In this document: in pieces, positions 1-19,719 of the stretch
Numbering within the stretch: the first letter of the stretch is position 1
Layout: each line of letters begins with the position of its first letter
NCBI GenBank assembly: GCA_023333565.1
Contig: JAJKFH010002994.1
Span: 558,001 to 622,000 of the forward strand
Origin: Puffinus mauretanicus
Taxonomy: Eukaryota > Chordata > Aves > Procellariiformes > Procellariidae
Length of the DNA stretch: 64,000 bases
Direction of reading: 5' to 3'
Position numbers and translations under genes: made by a program
The notes under the pieces: generated by a model
Seen by the model: only the letters and a program-made list of their open reading frames with translations
What the model was told of the DNA's origin: nothing
Databases searched by the model: none

Positions 1-2932
<2,932 letters not shown>

Positions 2933-3009
2933 CTGTTTGCAAAGCTTGAACTTTGTGTTCGGCTTCTTCCAGCTTCGAGGCTGTCGACATCTGTGTCTCC
3001 TGCAATTTT
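2933..3009 (-). CDS. CUX1: CUX1 exon 7 (77 nt), coiled coil
   Basis: This exon completes the Arg codon and encodes [10 protein letters not shown] through H-K-V-Q-A-L-Q-T, plus one base; about residues 188-213. Two conservative differences from the human protein as remembered are M-S-T-A for M-S-T-T and V-Q-A-L for V-Q-S-L. The acceptor has a pyrimidine tract ending TTTATAG. The donor is ACAG/gtttgg, which departs from consensus at +3 and +4 and is the weakest of the six donors. Reading through it in frame reaches a TGA after seven codons. Phase runs 2 to 1 and joins exon 8 correctly. Confidence 0.93.
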
Positions 3010-4973
3010 CTATAAAGGGAAGAGAAGAGGTGAGAACAGAGCTCGTAATCATGTTAAACAACTTATTTGTATTTTGCAAATTTGGAAGATAGAGTGATTA
3101 AATGTCTCAACTGTAATCAGACAACTGACAACACCACACAGACTACAAGGTGCTTCAATGGGACCCATAAATCATGTCACATTGCAATACTGTTCATACT
3201 TTGCAGTCCCGCTTATTAAAATTTTAACAGTGTAGCCACCTCATAACATAAGCTGTGAACATTATACAAGAGTTGACTGCTATATAAATGACAACTTTAG
3301 TGGAAGGTTTTCTTGAGCATAATTTGTTTTGGAAATGTCACACACATTAAGAAAATTGTCACCAAGCACCCTCTGTTGTACAAAGTTAGTACAAGAAGAA
3401 CGATACATTTCCATTTTACTGTCATAATGAAGAAATTTGTTGCCGTAACGGATATAGTGAATAGATGCGGCAGCTGTTTCATCATAGCTGTAATGGATGC
3501 CAAATGCAGTAATATTATTAGCTACTCCTTAAAAAAACCACACATATTTCAAAACAAATCTCACATTGATATTTTCTATATAACATGAGCAAACCTTTAA
3601 TATGCTCACATTTCTTATGTCCACAGGCAATATTTTCTTGTTTGTGTCAGTTATACACGTTTTAACATCATCTGGCCATACAGTCACTACACTCTTCGCT
3701 AAAGGCTAGACTACAGGATTTATAAAACTCATCTTTGAAAGGGAGTTGCTCCAACATCTCCCAGGAGTCGCTGCTTTTTACAACATTGCTTTTAAGATAT
3801 TCCGCAGATTTCAGAATTGTGAAATGCCTTATGAAACTACCAGCATCCTACTTGCACTCCATAGGGCGCATAAATTTATTCTCCAACGCTGCTGACCAGG
3901 TTAATAACTATTTATAGCGAGAAACATGCATCAGTTCCCCTCATACCAAATTATACACTTTGAGAACTCAAAACCTCTTATACACACTTTTATTTGCATT
4001 CCACAACCTGCCATTTTATTTTATTTTTAAGCATATCTGAATTGCACTTGTTAAAGCCACTGCTTACATGCTACTTATCAAAAAGATCAACCACAGATAT
4101 TGATGAATGAATAAAAGCTTTGCATTCACTGGTAGATTCTTCCCACTCAGACCTGAATTTAAACAACCAACCCACCAACTAAAAAGCTCACATGAAGGGC
4201 TTCCACACTAAGTTGAACATATTATAGCTTTAGTGTTATTGCTCCATGGGAGAAATAAATTCTCAAGGTAGGGAACGCAGCCTGAAAGAACTCCCTCTTA
4301 AGACCCTTGGTCTTGTCCTGCCTGATTTGTTGCCCACTAACCTACAAGATTCAAACATTCCCTGCTCATTTGCAAACGATTAGAAATGCATCCAAATTGC
4401 TTCCAAAAATCAACAATAAATAATTAAAATACTTCTTAATTTTGACATGTAGGAATATGCAAACCTTTTCAGGATAATTCAGGTACACACCCCCTCTCTT
4501 AGACATTACCATAGGAGCAGGGGTGATGCATCTTTTACCCAGGCTCCTGAGTACAGTGTTTCATCTTAAAACAGCTCAGGGTTGTACAGATTGTACAATG
4601 GTACTGTGACACACAAAGCGGACACAGCAGACTGAATTACCCTGTCGGCTAATGGAGAAAGATTAGTGTCACAAAGGACAATACAGCTAGTGAAGAATAA
4701 AAGCAGGTTTGCACCCTCCTGAACATGACACCCCCCCACAACACTACTGCGAAGAAACAATCTGTCCTTGTTTTACTTCCACACTTTCACAATTGTTTTT
4801 CTGTGCAAAGTTGAGTATCAAATGATTCCATGTCAAACACATAAATCACCAGAATCGCTCAATATATAAGCTGTCTCAGTACGCTGAAGAGAGAGTCCTG
4901 GCTGGGAAGATTAAACAGAAAAATACATCTCTCCTCCTCTACAATACCTACAGATGCACACATGCACACTCAC
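3010..4973 (-). other. CUX1: CUX1 intron 6 (about 2.0 kb)
   Basis: AT-rich intron between exons 6 and 7 with a gtgagt donor. Only chance frames are seen. Confidence 0.85.
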
Positions 4974-5097
4974 CTCTCCTTCTCCGCGAAATCATTTTGT
5001 AACTTTTGTTCTTTTTCAAGGGCTATATTCTCCGCTTGGTTCTTCAGGGTCTGTTCATATTCTCGGATTTTCTCTTTAAGTGCTTTTATTGTAACCT
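4974..5097 (-). CDS. CUX1: CUX1 exon 6 (124 nt), coiled coil
   Basis: This exon completes a Glu codon and encodes [10 protein letters not shown] through N-D-F-A-E-K-E, then the first two bases of an Arg codon; about residues 147-188. It matches the vertebrate CUX1/CASP coiled coil residue for residue as far as I can recall. The acceptor is a T-rich tract ending CTGTAG; the AG two bases downstream (TAGAG) is a possible alternative but would shift the frame. The donor is GAG/gtgagt. Phase runs 1 to 2. The regular E/K/Q/L spacing is typical of a long parallel coiled coil that mediates self-association. Confidence 0.96.
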
Positions 5098-8730
<3,633 letters not shown>

Positions 8731-10399
8731 TTATTATTCCTGTATGTTCCTCACCTCATATCCTGCTAACTTCAAAAGATAGTTCATTGTTATCTACGTT
8801 ACGCTTTAAATTGGGGTGTGCCTTCTTCAGCCTGGCGTTAATCCACAGGGCAGTGTCCCTGGGTGCAGCCAGCCATGAATGAAGGCATGCGAGAGTCTAA
8901 AGTTTCAAATTTTTGTTTGCAAAATGAGAATTTTTGGGTAAAAAGCAATCAAACTGCACAGCTCACTGACAGCTAGTGTCCCTCACATACCTCTGCTTCT
9001 GCGGGAGTGAATTTCTGAAGCCAATTGTGCCCTCCTGCACAGCTGAGCTCAAAAAGGTTATTTGATCATGGAGATCCGAGCTATACTTTTTCTAATTGAC
9101 AGATCCATAATAATCAGAAATATTGTGTGGATGTAACTAATTCCATGAACCTTGGGTTTTGTGACTCTTGTTCCCTCTTTTTCTTATACTACTAATTGAA
9201 TAGAAATTAGGAATTATTTTGAATGTCCTCTCAGTATTAATTCTCTGATGTTTGTCCCCTTCTGCCAAAGAGAGTCCTTAGCGCACACCTGACATGTGCA
9301 CGCGTGATTTATTCTGGGACTTCTTCCCAGTCAGAATAGGAAAACACTGGAGTGTGATGGACTTATAAAAGATTATTGAATACATTTCTGTTATGGGCGC
9401 CAGCATCTCTTGTGAAATGGCTGCAAAGATTTAGTCTCCTGTTGAGGAATGCTAAACACCAAACTCTGTGGATCAACAACAGTATATATTAGGGAGTTCA
9501 CTTAATTTTCAACCACCACAGTCATTAATTTTTCAGACCACCCTCAGTCTCTGGAAACACATAATAAGTCTATTGTACCTCTGTTAACACATTAAGCATG
9601 AGCCTGTGTGTTTTTTCAATATGCCAGCGTTGTTTCATAGTTTATAAAAGAATAGTACTGGGTTATGTTGAGCTCAGAGACATTGTAAGTAGCAGCCTGC
9701 TGCATTTTGTTACTTCGGTTCTTCAACAGCTTATGGCATTACCCTGTTCATAATACAAAATCTAGGTTGCTTGTCATCTGTTCTCTGTACATACATAGTT
9801 TATGACTACATAGCTTTTTCATTTATGCTTTTTAGGCCAAATACTTTTCGTTATTATTATCTGTATTAAAATATTTATAATAAATCAAACTTAAAATGTT
9901 ATTGTGGCAGAGACAGGGGGTACAGGTAAGGAATTAAATACAAAGTTTTAGTCACAGCAGTAGCACGAGTTAAAGGCCCTGCAATATTTATGTATGGTCC
10001 AATTAAGGTACGGGCTGTCACAACATCACCCTTCTCCCATGTAGGTCTGCCAACCTTTATCTGGAATGACTGTTTTGTCACACTTCTGCAGCTCAGCATT
10101 TCTCTGAAAGAGCTAGCCCAGGACATTCATCTGCTGAACATAAAGAAAGGCTGGATTGTCTCAATCTATCTGTGTCTTAAATTGTTACAGGAACCACAAA
10201 ACATATCAGGCAGGGATCTTAAGCTTCAGCTATGATATTTCTATAAAATGGTGTTAAAATGCCACAATGAAAGAAATTGAACTTTACAAAACTGTGGGTG
10301 GACTTTTTCCCCCTCGTTTTAACATGTAAAAAGCCAGGACACCCACAAGAGTATTCTGCTCCAAATACACGGGGCTTTTTATATTTAAATCAGTAAAGA

Positions 10400-10800
10400 A
10401 TTAGAAGACAAAAATAACATGGGCATTATAAAATGAATAATGGCTAAACCTTTAGTCAAATTTGCAATCCCTGAGAAGCTTTATGTACAAAATGAAAATG
10501 CTTGCAATCTCATAATTATTCATCAGGACATGTATATTTAATTTAGCTCTATTAAAGGTTAATGTTCAAGTAGCAAAACAGTGGCAGAACAAACAAAATG
10601 TAAAAACAGTCTCTGTGCATTAAACTACAAACTTTACTAGAGCCTATTTGAAGGACTAATGGCCTGCAGCCACTAAATACTGCTTAAGGACATGTTAAAA
10701 AAACTCATGGCTGAAGCACCTCTTAGACTTAATTTTTATAAACTGCATTAAAGAAAACTAATCATTGCATGACAATAAAATGACCAAGACATTTTGGGCA
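10400..10800. promoter_or_regulatory. Possible conserved non-coding block in intron 4
   Basis: CpG-depleted, AT-rich sequence with many homeodomain-like cores (cataattattcatcagg, tatatttaatttagc, aaactaatcattgcatg). It lacks repeat structure and looks like a developmental conserved element, but that is judged by eye only. Confidence 0.22.
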
Positions 10801-12294
10801 GAGAGACTAATACTTCATTTCTCATGGCAAGCCCCAACATGCTCTTTAATTTCAAAAAACCTAAAACCCCATGATTTCTGACGTATTTATAAACACCAAT
10901 TAATCTGAAACAAGTATAAACCCTACAGTCAGAACAACTTTTTTCTTACCTGAGTGGAGTGAACTTAAAAATAAAAAAATACTCTCCTTTTCCCAACATA
11001 TGCATGCATGAAAAAGCATACCTTTTTATATTAACCAGGCTTAGAAAGTATGTTTCATGTCATTTAACAAGAGGTCACTGAATTTTTAAAAAAGCAATGG
11101 AGCAAAACTTTCAATTCATTACACAAACAACAGGCATAGACATTTCAAAAAAATCAAGTGGTACTAGCTATGGAGAGAGGCAAAGAAGGAAATGCTTTTT
11201 CTGCAATCTGTAAAAGAGAGAAATCATCTCACTTAACACTTAGAAGTGGAAAACTCATCACAAATTATTCTCTTGGTTTGAATCTTCTCTAGCTTGCAAG
11301 AGTTCAGAATTCCTGGTAGGCACAAGATCAGTAAGAAATGAGAAAATTGGTAAAAGGAATCTGCTCATCCAGAACTTTAGAAAGTGTTTAGCAAGATCAT
11401 TATTGCCCAAGAGTAAACTTGAGATGTCTACTTTTATACTAAATTTAGTATATATTTTCCTATCGCTTCCTATTCTGTTCTACTTCCCTAATCCACTTGT
11501 TATATACTACACCACAAAGAAGCCCTTTGCATCACGTGTTTGTACATAGCCCAGCATGTCTGGATCCAATCCTCTCCACCATACGAGAAATAACTGCCAT
11601 ATTTTAAAACCAGTATCTGCAAAGCCTGTTCCTGCCTTTACTTCCCAATGAATTACCCTTTTGGTATCATTTCACAAGTGGCTCCCTGAGCACATCCCTG
11701 TGCTCACCACTGGGACACACACCGGTCTCCTTGCAGACGAGCTTCTGTCCTCATAAAGGAGGTGGATGGACATGTCTCAATGAACACAGCCGTGAAAAAA
11801 ACGAATGTTACAAACGTAACATTATTTTTATAGCAGTTAATACTTCACATCAAACAAGCTAGTGCAACGCAGCCGCAATAACACCTCTCAGACTATTCTC
11901 ACACCGCGTACATGCCCGATGATAAATCCTTTTTGAATAGCAGCGCAAGAGAACCATTTTTTTTTTGCTGCTGTGCCCGCACGTAAACTACATACTTCAC
12001 AATTTTTAAAGGACCGCAAAGACGGATCTCACCAAAACAGTGCACTACATGACTAACTAGAGGCAGCACCTCACCACCTGCAACCCCACGCTGCTCAGAG
12101 CAAACCCAACCTCAACCCAGGAGGTAAAACAGGACTATCGATGACCAGCTGAATTTCCAAAGTGAGTTTCGTTTCAAAAACCCCATTCCTTCCTCATTCT
12201 GCGAGCTGGAAAAAGACACAGATCTTAATAATTCAATATAAGTGTTTACACAAAGAGCACTGTGGGTACCCTTGCCCTCCCCTGTCATTAGGCA

Positions 12295-12545
12295 GAAATG
12301 AATGCACCCCCTTGTGAGCGCTGCTCCTGCAATGACATCACGCTCCTGCCTGCGTTACTTTTCGCCAGGGCACTCTAGGCTAATGTAATCATACGATTAC
12401 ATAATTAACCCAGCTGTCTCATTAAGAAAATCAACTGGAATTCAGGGCATAATTAGTCATACAGCAATTAGCATGCTGATGAGCAACTGATGAAAAGCTG
12501 TCTCGATATAGAGTATGCTGGGACCACCCTCGTTATTTAAGCAGA
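12295..12545. promoter_or_regulatory. Candidate conserved enhancer beside the CpG island
   Basis: Dense cluster of homeodomain-type cores (taatgtaatc, gattacataattaa, cataattagtcat, gcaattagcatg) with few simple runs. It includes the interrupted palindrome atgtaatc-atac-gattacat at 12383-12402. Composition and motif density resemble vertebrate conserved non-coding elements. It lies 0.3-0.5 kb from the CpG island. Conservation is inferred from appearance only. Confidence 0.4.
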
Positions 12546-12844
12546 GGGGGAAAAAGCCCACCTCAGCTCAAGGAAAATAAGCTCGGTCTGGAAAGTTAAT
12601 GTTTAAAACCCCTTGGCCGCAGTTGTTTTTGTCGAGAGGCGAGAAGCTGCCTCCCGAACAGATCAGCTTCCTTCCCACCGCCGTTCGAACCTGTTAGCTA
12701 ACACAGGGAGACTGACGGAGGGATGGGCTGCGGGAGGAAAATTTGCCAAACGAAGTGGAAAAACTATGTCATTGTTTAAATGTACAATTTACAGAGCACT
12801 GTGGCCAATTACCCCCTCTCTCCAGATATATATATATTATTTTT

Positions 12845-13262
12845 AAGAGCACCTCTGCGGAGCGCTGCTCGGCGGGAAGCTCCTCCAAGCCCAGCGCTCC
12901 GCAAACCCCACCTGGGAGGTGCCGCTGCCCGGCTCCGGCCAGGCCGCAGCGAGCGGGGCGCTGGCCGGGTACCGGCGGGGAGCGGGGGCGGCGGCCGCGG
13001 GGCTGCCCGGGCCCGGCGGCGGGCACCGGCGGCGGGAGAGAGCGGCAATGCGCGGCCTGGATCGCGCGGGGCGGATCGGGAGGCAGCGCCGGACCGCGGC
13101 CGGCAGCGCAGCAGCCGCGGGCGGGGGCGCGGGGCTGTGCCGAGGGCGGGCAGCTCACGCTTCCCAAAGCCGCCGCAGCCGAACCGTTCCCAGGCACGGT
13201 GCGATGCCTATGAACCCGTCAGGTGCTGCAACGGCGTACGGCGGCCGGCTCTTCCCTGCCCG
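12845..13262. promoter_or_regulatory. Intragenic CpG island
   Basis: An abrupt switch from AT-rich sequence to dense G+C with many CpG dinucleotides (gcggccgcgg, ggcggcgggc, gcggatcggg and similar). The island lies inside intron 4, about 4.2 kb upstream of exon 5. Long open frames occur on both strands here (for example 12919-13395 plus and 12769-13197 minus), but that is expected of stop-poor GC-rich DNA, and their Ala/Gly/Arg/Pro-rich products resemble no family, so I do not call genes. Established knowledge: such islands in birds often mark promoters or enhancers. It could be an alternative CUX1 promoter, an antisense or divergent lncRNA promoter, or a silenced island. Confidence 0.7.
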
Positions 13263-16200
13263 GGGCCAGCGGGCTCGCTCCTATTTGCAAAATGTGTTCA
13301 TCTGGTGTCTTAAAATGGAGCTCCTGAAGAGACTTCTCCAAAACAAAGGACTTCTCCTAAATCCCCTCTCCTCCCTCTTCGTTACAGGCCTGTAACACTG
13401 GAAACGTTAAGAAAGCAAGTTATGAAACAGTGCCAGAACTACAGGGACAATTAATATTTTATATCGCTGGAAATGTGTTTCCTAAGGTTTGGATCTAAAA
13501 ATACTTCATCGAAGGCAACGCGTTTCTTTCAACAAGACTGTATTTCTGTTGCCTAAACCACATTGTAAGCAAAGCTTTCTTAGCGATTGCTCACAAGAAA
13601 CGCCCACACAAAATGATAAGGGAGGGGAAAAAAAAAATTCTCCTTAACACAACTTTATTAATGTGATTTAACTTTTTAAAAAAGCCAGAAATTCAGCTCT
13701 GCTGTCACAATACTTTTTGTCAAGAAGTAAAAGAAGTTTTTGACTTTCTAAATGCATCGCTGCTCAGCCCTACCGCTGCTCTTCGCAATGAACGTTTCTT
13801 TTGGAGAAGGGGCTCTGGTTTACGAGTAGGAAGAGCAGGAAGAAGCTCGATTAGCTTTTGATGCAGTAAGTGCTTTCTTGGGAGGCTGCGTATCTGGAAA
13901 TAACCTGAAAATGTGTTTTAGAAAAAATAATAATTACATTGTAGCTTTTGAATATTCAAACACCTCACAGCATACTTAATTAATTCATTAATTATTCCCC
14001 AGAAATTTCAGGGGTAAATTGAAATAGCCTAGAGAGACTGAGACAAAGATTTCATGGAATAAATGATAGCTTTCCTCCTTTTCCCCTATGACTCTGGTAG
14101 CCCAGGGACAGAAGAGTTATAGCCGTAATTCCGTTTGAAACAAAGCTCATCATCTCTCCAACTCTGCACTTCATAAAAAACATGAAAAGGTTCTTCCTTC
14201 AATCAAGAATTATACATATTTTCTTACTCCCCCATCCCACAGGACTGGGATCTCTCTCTTCCTTTTATTTCTTTCCACTTTTTTACAGTGTTCTCCTCAC
14301 CCTCCTGCTGTCAAGAGCATTTTGTAAGGACTGTACCAGGCAATTCAAAGTGCCCACAAGAGGGTGAGGGACTCTCATTTTCCTTACCAGCAAAAAAGCA
14401 GAATCCCAAATTCTGCCGACCTCTGAAAGCAATAGAGCAGCAAAGCAATCCTGATGCGATCCCTCTGAATGGGGACGGGGGGGAAGTCGCAGCAAACCGG
14501 CGCCTTTCCTCCCCATTAATCATGCCAAAAAGTTCTCCGTGGCAGCACTCTCCAATGCTTGCAGGGTTAAGTGAAATGATGCGAGATGGTATATAGCGAA
14601 TTTGACCACAATCATATAGATCCCTTTGCCAGAATGTGGTTCTTAGATCTTGTGGGCTATTATTAAAAAACACCCTTTATTTATCCACCAATTCTAGAAT
14701 GGCTACTGCCGGAAAGATGCTCTGGCCCTGCCCCAGATTATGAGATGCATCTCTACCCTAGTATCCAAAAAACGTCATATAAGGCAGAGTAAATGATTGA
14801 CCCCTTAATGAATTGCATTGTAGTTCCCTGAATTTTCAAAGGAGTTACCAAAATAAATGCTCAGAAAAGTTTTTAATATTAGAAGTGGGGTATGCACAAT
14901 AGGTGATACAATATTTTATGGCACTGTGTCAGCTGAAAAAGCACCTAATGAGTTACAAGAGAAGCCACTGCAACTGAAAATGCTCCAATATGATCGTTAA
15001 TATTCTAATAATGGCTGAAAGACATTGGAATTTACTGCTTGCACACTGAGCCCAGTGCAAAGCAAAGGACAGTTACAGAAAATTGCTTCTACTTTTGGAA
15101 TTGAAGTTTCATTTCTCCTACTTTGAGATTATAAAAAGAAAAAAGAACCTTCCACTATGTTTGAAAGCATTTCTGCCACAATCATCCCTTCTTTCTCCTA
15201 AAAGCTTCTGAACAGACTTAGCACTAAACCCTCGAAAGCTGGGGTTTATTCTAATTCCAGTTCACATTCCTGCAACCGAGAAAGGGAAAGTCCAATACTC
15301 CCCATCACAACCACAGTCTGCCGCTTTTGCTGCGAATATGCAGCACTGCTCCAGTCACCGGGGTTAGGGCTGCTCTAACTCCACTCCTTGAAGCAACAGC
15401 TGTCAAAGGGTGCTGCCGTTACAACCTCCAGGTGAACACAACCAGTGCCCGCAGGGATATCTTCTCTCTTACACCACACATTCTTCCTGCTTCTATTCAT
15501 TGCATCCTTCCCCTTATCTGCACCTCCCCTCTTCCTTCCGTGCCTCCAGCCTACCAAGTAAAATAGGGCTTGACAACCACACAATAAATTTTTAAAGTGT
15601 ATGCTTTAGGGATATTTCTTCCTTCGAATATTTATTCCAGCTTTTACAAAGGAATTTATCCACTTATTAATTCAACAAGAAAAACGAAAGAAAAAAGTAT
15701 GTGATCAGACAAGCCCAATTTCAAGCCACATATTCAGGTAACAGAGCTATTTTTAGTTATTTTGACATCAGTTTCAAAACATAAGGGTAAAGTGAATGAA
15801 TACTAAAGACGAGAATTGGCCAGGACTTTGTGCTTCATCTGAAAATAACTATGTAATGCTAACAGTATGCCCTACCAGCGTGCATTCATGCAGTACAGAT
15901 CCAAAATTGTATTTTATGCTGTGTCTCTGAATTCAAACCCCAAAGGGAAGGAGGCTGAAGTGATTATGAGCTACTTCTACATTCCTCAGCGCTGGACTAC
16001 CCGAAGGCTGGACCAGCATCCCAGGCGATTCAGACCGTTCTGGAAATTAAAACGGTAGCAGCCGCTGACCCTACCAAAACGCTGCTCAAAATCTCCCGTC
16101 GACAGCCTGGACTTTAAACTGTCCCTCTCACCCCCACCTCGGGAATTTCTTTGTGCAAAGGTTTGCAGAACAGTTTGGGGAAAATCACCAATGTCTACAG

Positions 16201-17267
16201 TCCCTAATTTTTTACTGTACAGACTTCTCTTCCAGACTCAGCTTCCAAACTGGGGCATTTTTCATATGTTTATGAACTCTGTTTTTTTACCTGGGCTAAA
16301 CATCCTGGTGAAGCATCAAGGATTTTGTCCTCAGATGGGATACAGTCACAAGCTAAATCACTGCCTGCAGCCACAGGGGTTTATCGTTTTTCACTCTTTC
16401 AAGTATTAACTATGCTCAATTTTCTGCTTAATTTTATCAGATTTTCAAGTGTGTTTAGAAAGATACCCTACTGCTCTGTTTGAGGGGGTCTCTGCGCTAC
16501 TTCTGTTGTCCATGAACAAGTTCATTTTGCTTCCTTTCCTCCTGAGACTACTCACTGTAATATCATTTTCTTTTCCCTCTAAGGTTGAGAAAAGGCACAT
16601 ATTATGAATATTCATTTCCCTTGTAAAGTTAGGGGCAGCAAAAATGTAAGCCTTTTCATTTTATGTGTCTATCTTCAGTTTTATCCAAATATATTTTATT
16701 GGGAAAGGGGTGACCATTTTGACACGTTATTAACAAACCAGGAACTGCTTAAAATTTTTCACACTGTTTGTAATGATACCAAACATTTCTCAAAAATTGT
16801 CTGTGCTGATCAGTCTTGATATACCACGAACTCAGGGTATACTATAACCCGATCTCACTCTTTAGACAGAGTTTTGCCAAACAATTAACGATTAGCCCAA
16901 TGAAGAACGCTGTGAGTATTAACTTTTTCAAACTATGTTTTTAGTATTCTAGTTTGGGATATGCTTAACACAGTCCCTTTTCCTTCTACCCTCTTTACGT
17001 CTCCCCTAAATTTACATTCAACCAGCTCTTCTCTACAAGCACAAAAGGCTGGGTGTGCTTATGTTGCAATTTAAGCACATCATGCAACTTCTGGGTCATC
17101 TGGGTATGTAAAAATCTATACAGACTTTCTGCTATCAGGGCTGGCATTAACCGTTATGCTTTCTGCTTAACATTACGCTTTACAAAAAAATCCAAACACG
17201 TCACATAACGTATATAAATACAACAACTTCATACACATTTATCACCTCCAACATAAGCAGCAGATAA

Positions 17268-17294
17268 TTTTTTTTTTTTTTTTGGGGGGGGGGG
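17268..17294. repeat. T16-G11 homopolymer run
   Basis: Sixteen T directly followed by eleven G. It is a simple sequence, likely polymorphic and prone to sequencing error. Confidence 0.95.
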
Positions 17295-18299
17295 AGGTGT
17301 CAAACCCGTTTTTCTCTTGTATCACCTTTAACCTCAGAACATTGATCAAATACACTTTCAATGGAAGTTTTCTCTTAGCCCAAACAGCAATACAAGTCTG
17401 GAGAGTGCTGCTAAGTTGTAAATAATCACAAGCCAATGGAGCGATAGCAGTAAGCACCGCATCTCACACTGCTGCTAGCATGGGCTCCGTGGTGAAGGAA
17501 TGAAGCTCTCTTTATGGGTGAGAAACAAATTTTCATTTCTGCCTTTACAAGTAATTCCCTAACACTTATTTTGTGCTTTACTGATTACTTATTTTAAAAG
17601 AAGTGTGTATTTCCTCAGCTAAATCATTCCTTGGAAAAAAGAAAGCCCTATGCAGGGCAGTTTGAATTTGCAAGGCTGAACTGTGATTATATGTAAACAA
17701 AACTACTACATGAAATGATGGGTGTGTGGAAAACTCCCTTGGAACTAGCCTGCTCCTCCTTCAAACCTCTCAGTAAGACACAGCCCCCATGGCAGGGTGT
17801 GCAATTTATGATGGCAAGGAGTAAGAGAAAGATAAAATTTCCACTTCAGCCATCTTTCACTGTTATTGCCTTTAATTGTTTTGACAGGGCACATTAAAAA
17901 AAACCAAATTTCTTCTTTTTACCCTCTCTGTTATTTTACGCTTTCCTTAGATAGCGGGTCCTCTGAGCTAAAAAACACGTCACACACATTATACAGCACC
18001 AAACTTACAGCAAATCTGATCACAACAGAGACCTGTGAAGAGTCTCCAATAAAAACACACATACATCCCCTTTAAGAATCATTTAGTTTCTTGATGAGAA
18101 AATTCCCATTAAGCAGAAACGAATACCATTTATGGCTCAACCCTAGAAGGCTGCACAGTCCCCACCAAACTGAGAGCAAGTATTTTGCATTAACCTACCC
18201 TGATTCTCAAACATGTATATGCTGAAAAAACACAACACTTTTTCCTATTATATTCGTACAGGGTATAACCGAGATGCAATACTGTGCCTCAAGTGGAAA

Positions 18300-18500
18300 G
18301 GCAGCACGGAGGAGCGAGAGGGGTTAGGACTACGATTCAGCAACGCAGAGCACGGGAGGGGAGGCAGCCGCGGTGCGTGCGGAGGAGCGGCGGCGAGCGC
18401 GGGGTGCGCGGGGTGCCTGAGCACGGCCGGGGCTGGCACTGCTGCGCCCACAGCCCGGGCACGCGAGTGTTCCCCTGGAGTAGAGAGAGAAATGGGACTG
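18300..18500. promoter_or_regulatory. Second, smaller CpG-rich island in intron 4
   Basis: About 200 bp of G+C- and CpG-rich sequence (gcagccgcggtgcgtgcgg, gcggcggcgagcgcggggtg) in an AT-rich surround, 3.9 kb upstream (in the transcription direction) of exon 4's downstream splice site. The short overlapping frames have no family resemblance. It is a possible promoter or enhancer core, with less support than the 12.85 kb island because of its size. Confidence 0.5.
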
Positions 18501-19719
18501 AGACGAGCTTTCAGGTACTCCCCTTTGGTGCCAAACTCTTAGCAGTATTGTAAAAGATACACAATCAGCTTTTATAACAACACAGCCACTGAACCCAAAT
18601 TCGGTCTAATTTTTGCCACATCAAGATAGCACCTTTTCTGTTTAAAGGCAGGATTCTTTCTTCCTTCCCTACACAGGAACTGTGCTTGACAGGAGCAATA
18701 CTGAAAACTGAGCAAATCCAACTGTGGCATTGTGCAGTAATTGCACAGTAATAAAGATACAGTGTAAAGTGAAACTCTATTTAACCAGTTTATCCAGATA
18801 CTGTCATCTGGCATTCACCCCGAGTCTTCACATTTTAACTTTTGCTTGAAAATCACAGTGAAGTTTTGTTTAAAAAAAATTAAGTAGTGAACACTGTTCC
18901 TTTTTAAAAGAAAAATCTTTAATTTTTAGTATTTTTAATGCCTAATATTTTTCTTTTAAAGCTTTAGAAAAACAGTATTATGAATATACTGTTTCTGCAA
19001 GGCAACCCTGCTCCTCCAAACACTTACACAACAGGGCTCCAATTTCACTTGAAGCGTTTGCAAGATTAAGACCCTAAAAGCCAAGGGTGCTAACATAATA
19101 CACTTATTTTACAAAACTAGAGAGAAAAAAATCATGTACAGATGGAAGAAAGCTTCCTCAAAATACAGATCCAACCTCCCTTTACTTCAAAATAAATATA
19201 TTCACATTATTTTTAAAGGTAAGTTGTGACAACCTTGTTGATTAGTGCAATTCATGTGGCAGCATTCACTTTTCTCTAGCTCTTTACTGCATACTGAAAA
19301 TAAGGCAATTAAATGAGAAAATTAATTCCATTAATTAAAAATGTTCAGTCTCAAGCAAGACAGAATGATCTGAGTGAGAATTATAGCTGTATAAATGTAC
19401 ATAAACCAAAATGTTTTCCTTGACATGTACTTTCCTTTAGGACGGATAAATTTTGCAGCACAAACGAACAATGCTATTTTAACAGTATCATAAAGCTGGA
19501 GAGAGATACGAAAAGGTCTGTTTTATCTTTTAAAGAGAAAACCCCTGATGTATATAGAAAAATTTACACGTAAAATACCACCCTTCCCACAAATTCCTTA
19601 CTGGTGAGCCTGAGTGAAAACTCTGGTCAAGTCGGGAAAGAAAATCATTAAACTTAGCTGAATCCATAAAGCACGTAGCTGGAGTTTCAATGCAGATCGT
19701 TTTATAGTAAAATTAAAAT

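Noticed and set aside
9899..10126. Minus-strand frame of 75 codons with a W-E-K-G-D-V-V stretch that vaguely recalls a retroelement polyprotein end
   Set aside because: I could not tie it to any family. No LTR, primer site or neighbouring element frame was seen.
12743..13395. Long overlapping open frames on both strands in the CpG island (up to 177 codons)
   Set aside because: GC-rich DNA has few stops. The products are low-complexity Ala/Gly/Arg/Pro sequences in several frames at once, with no family and no linked exon.
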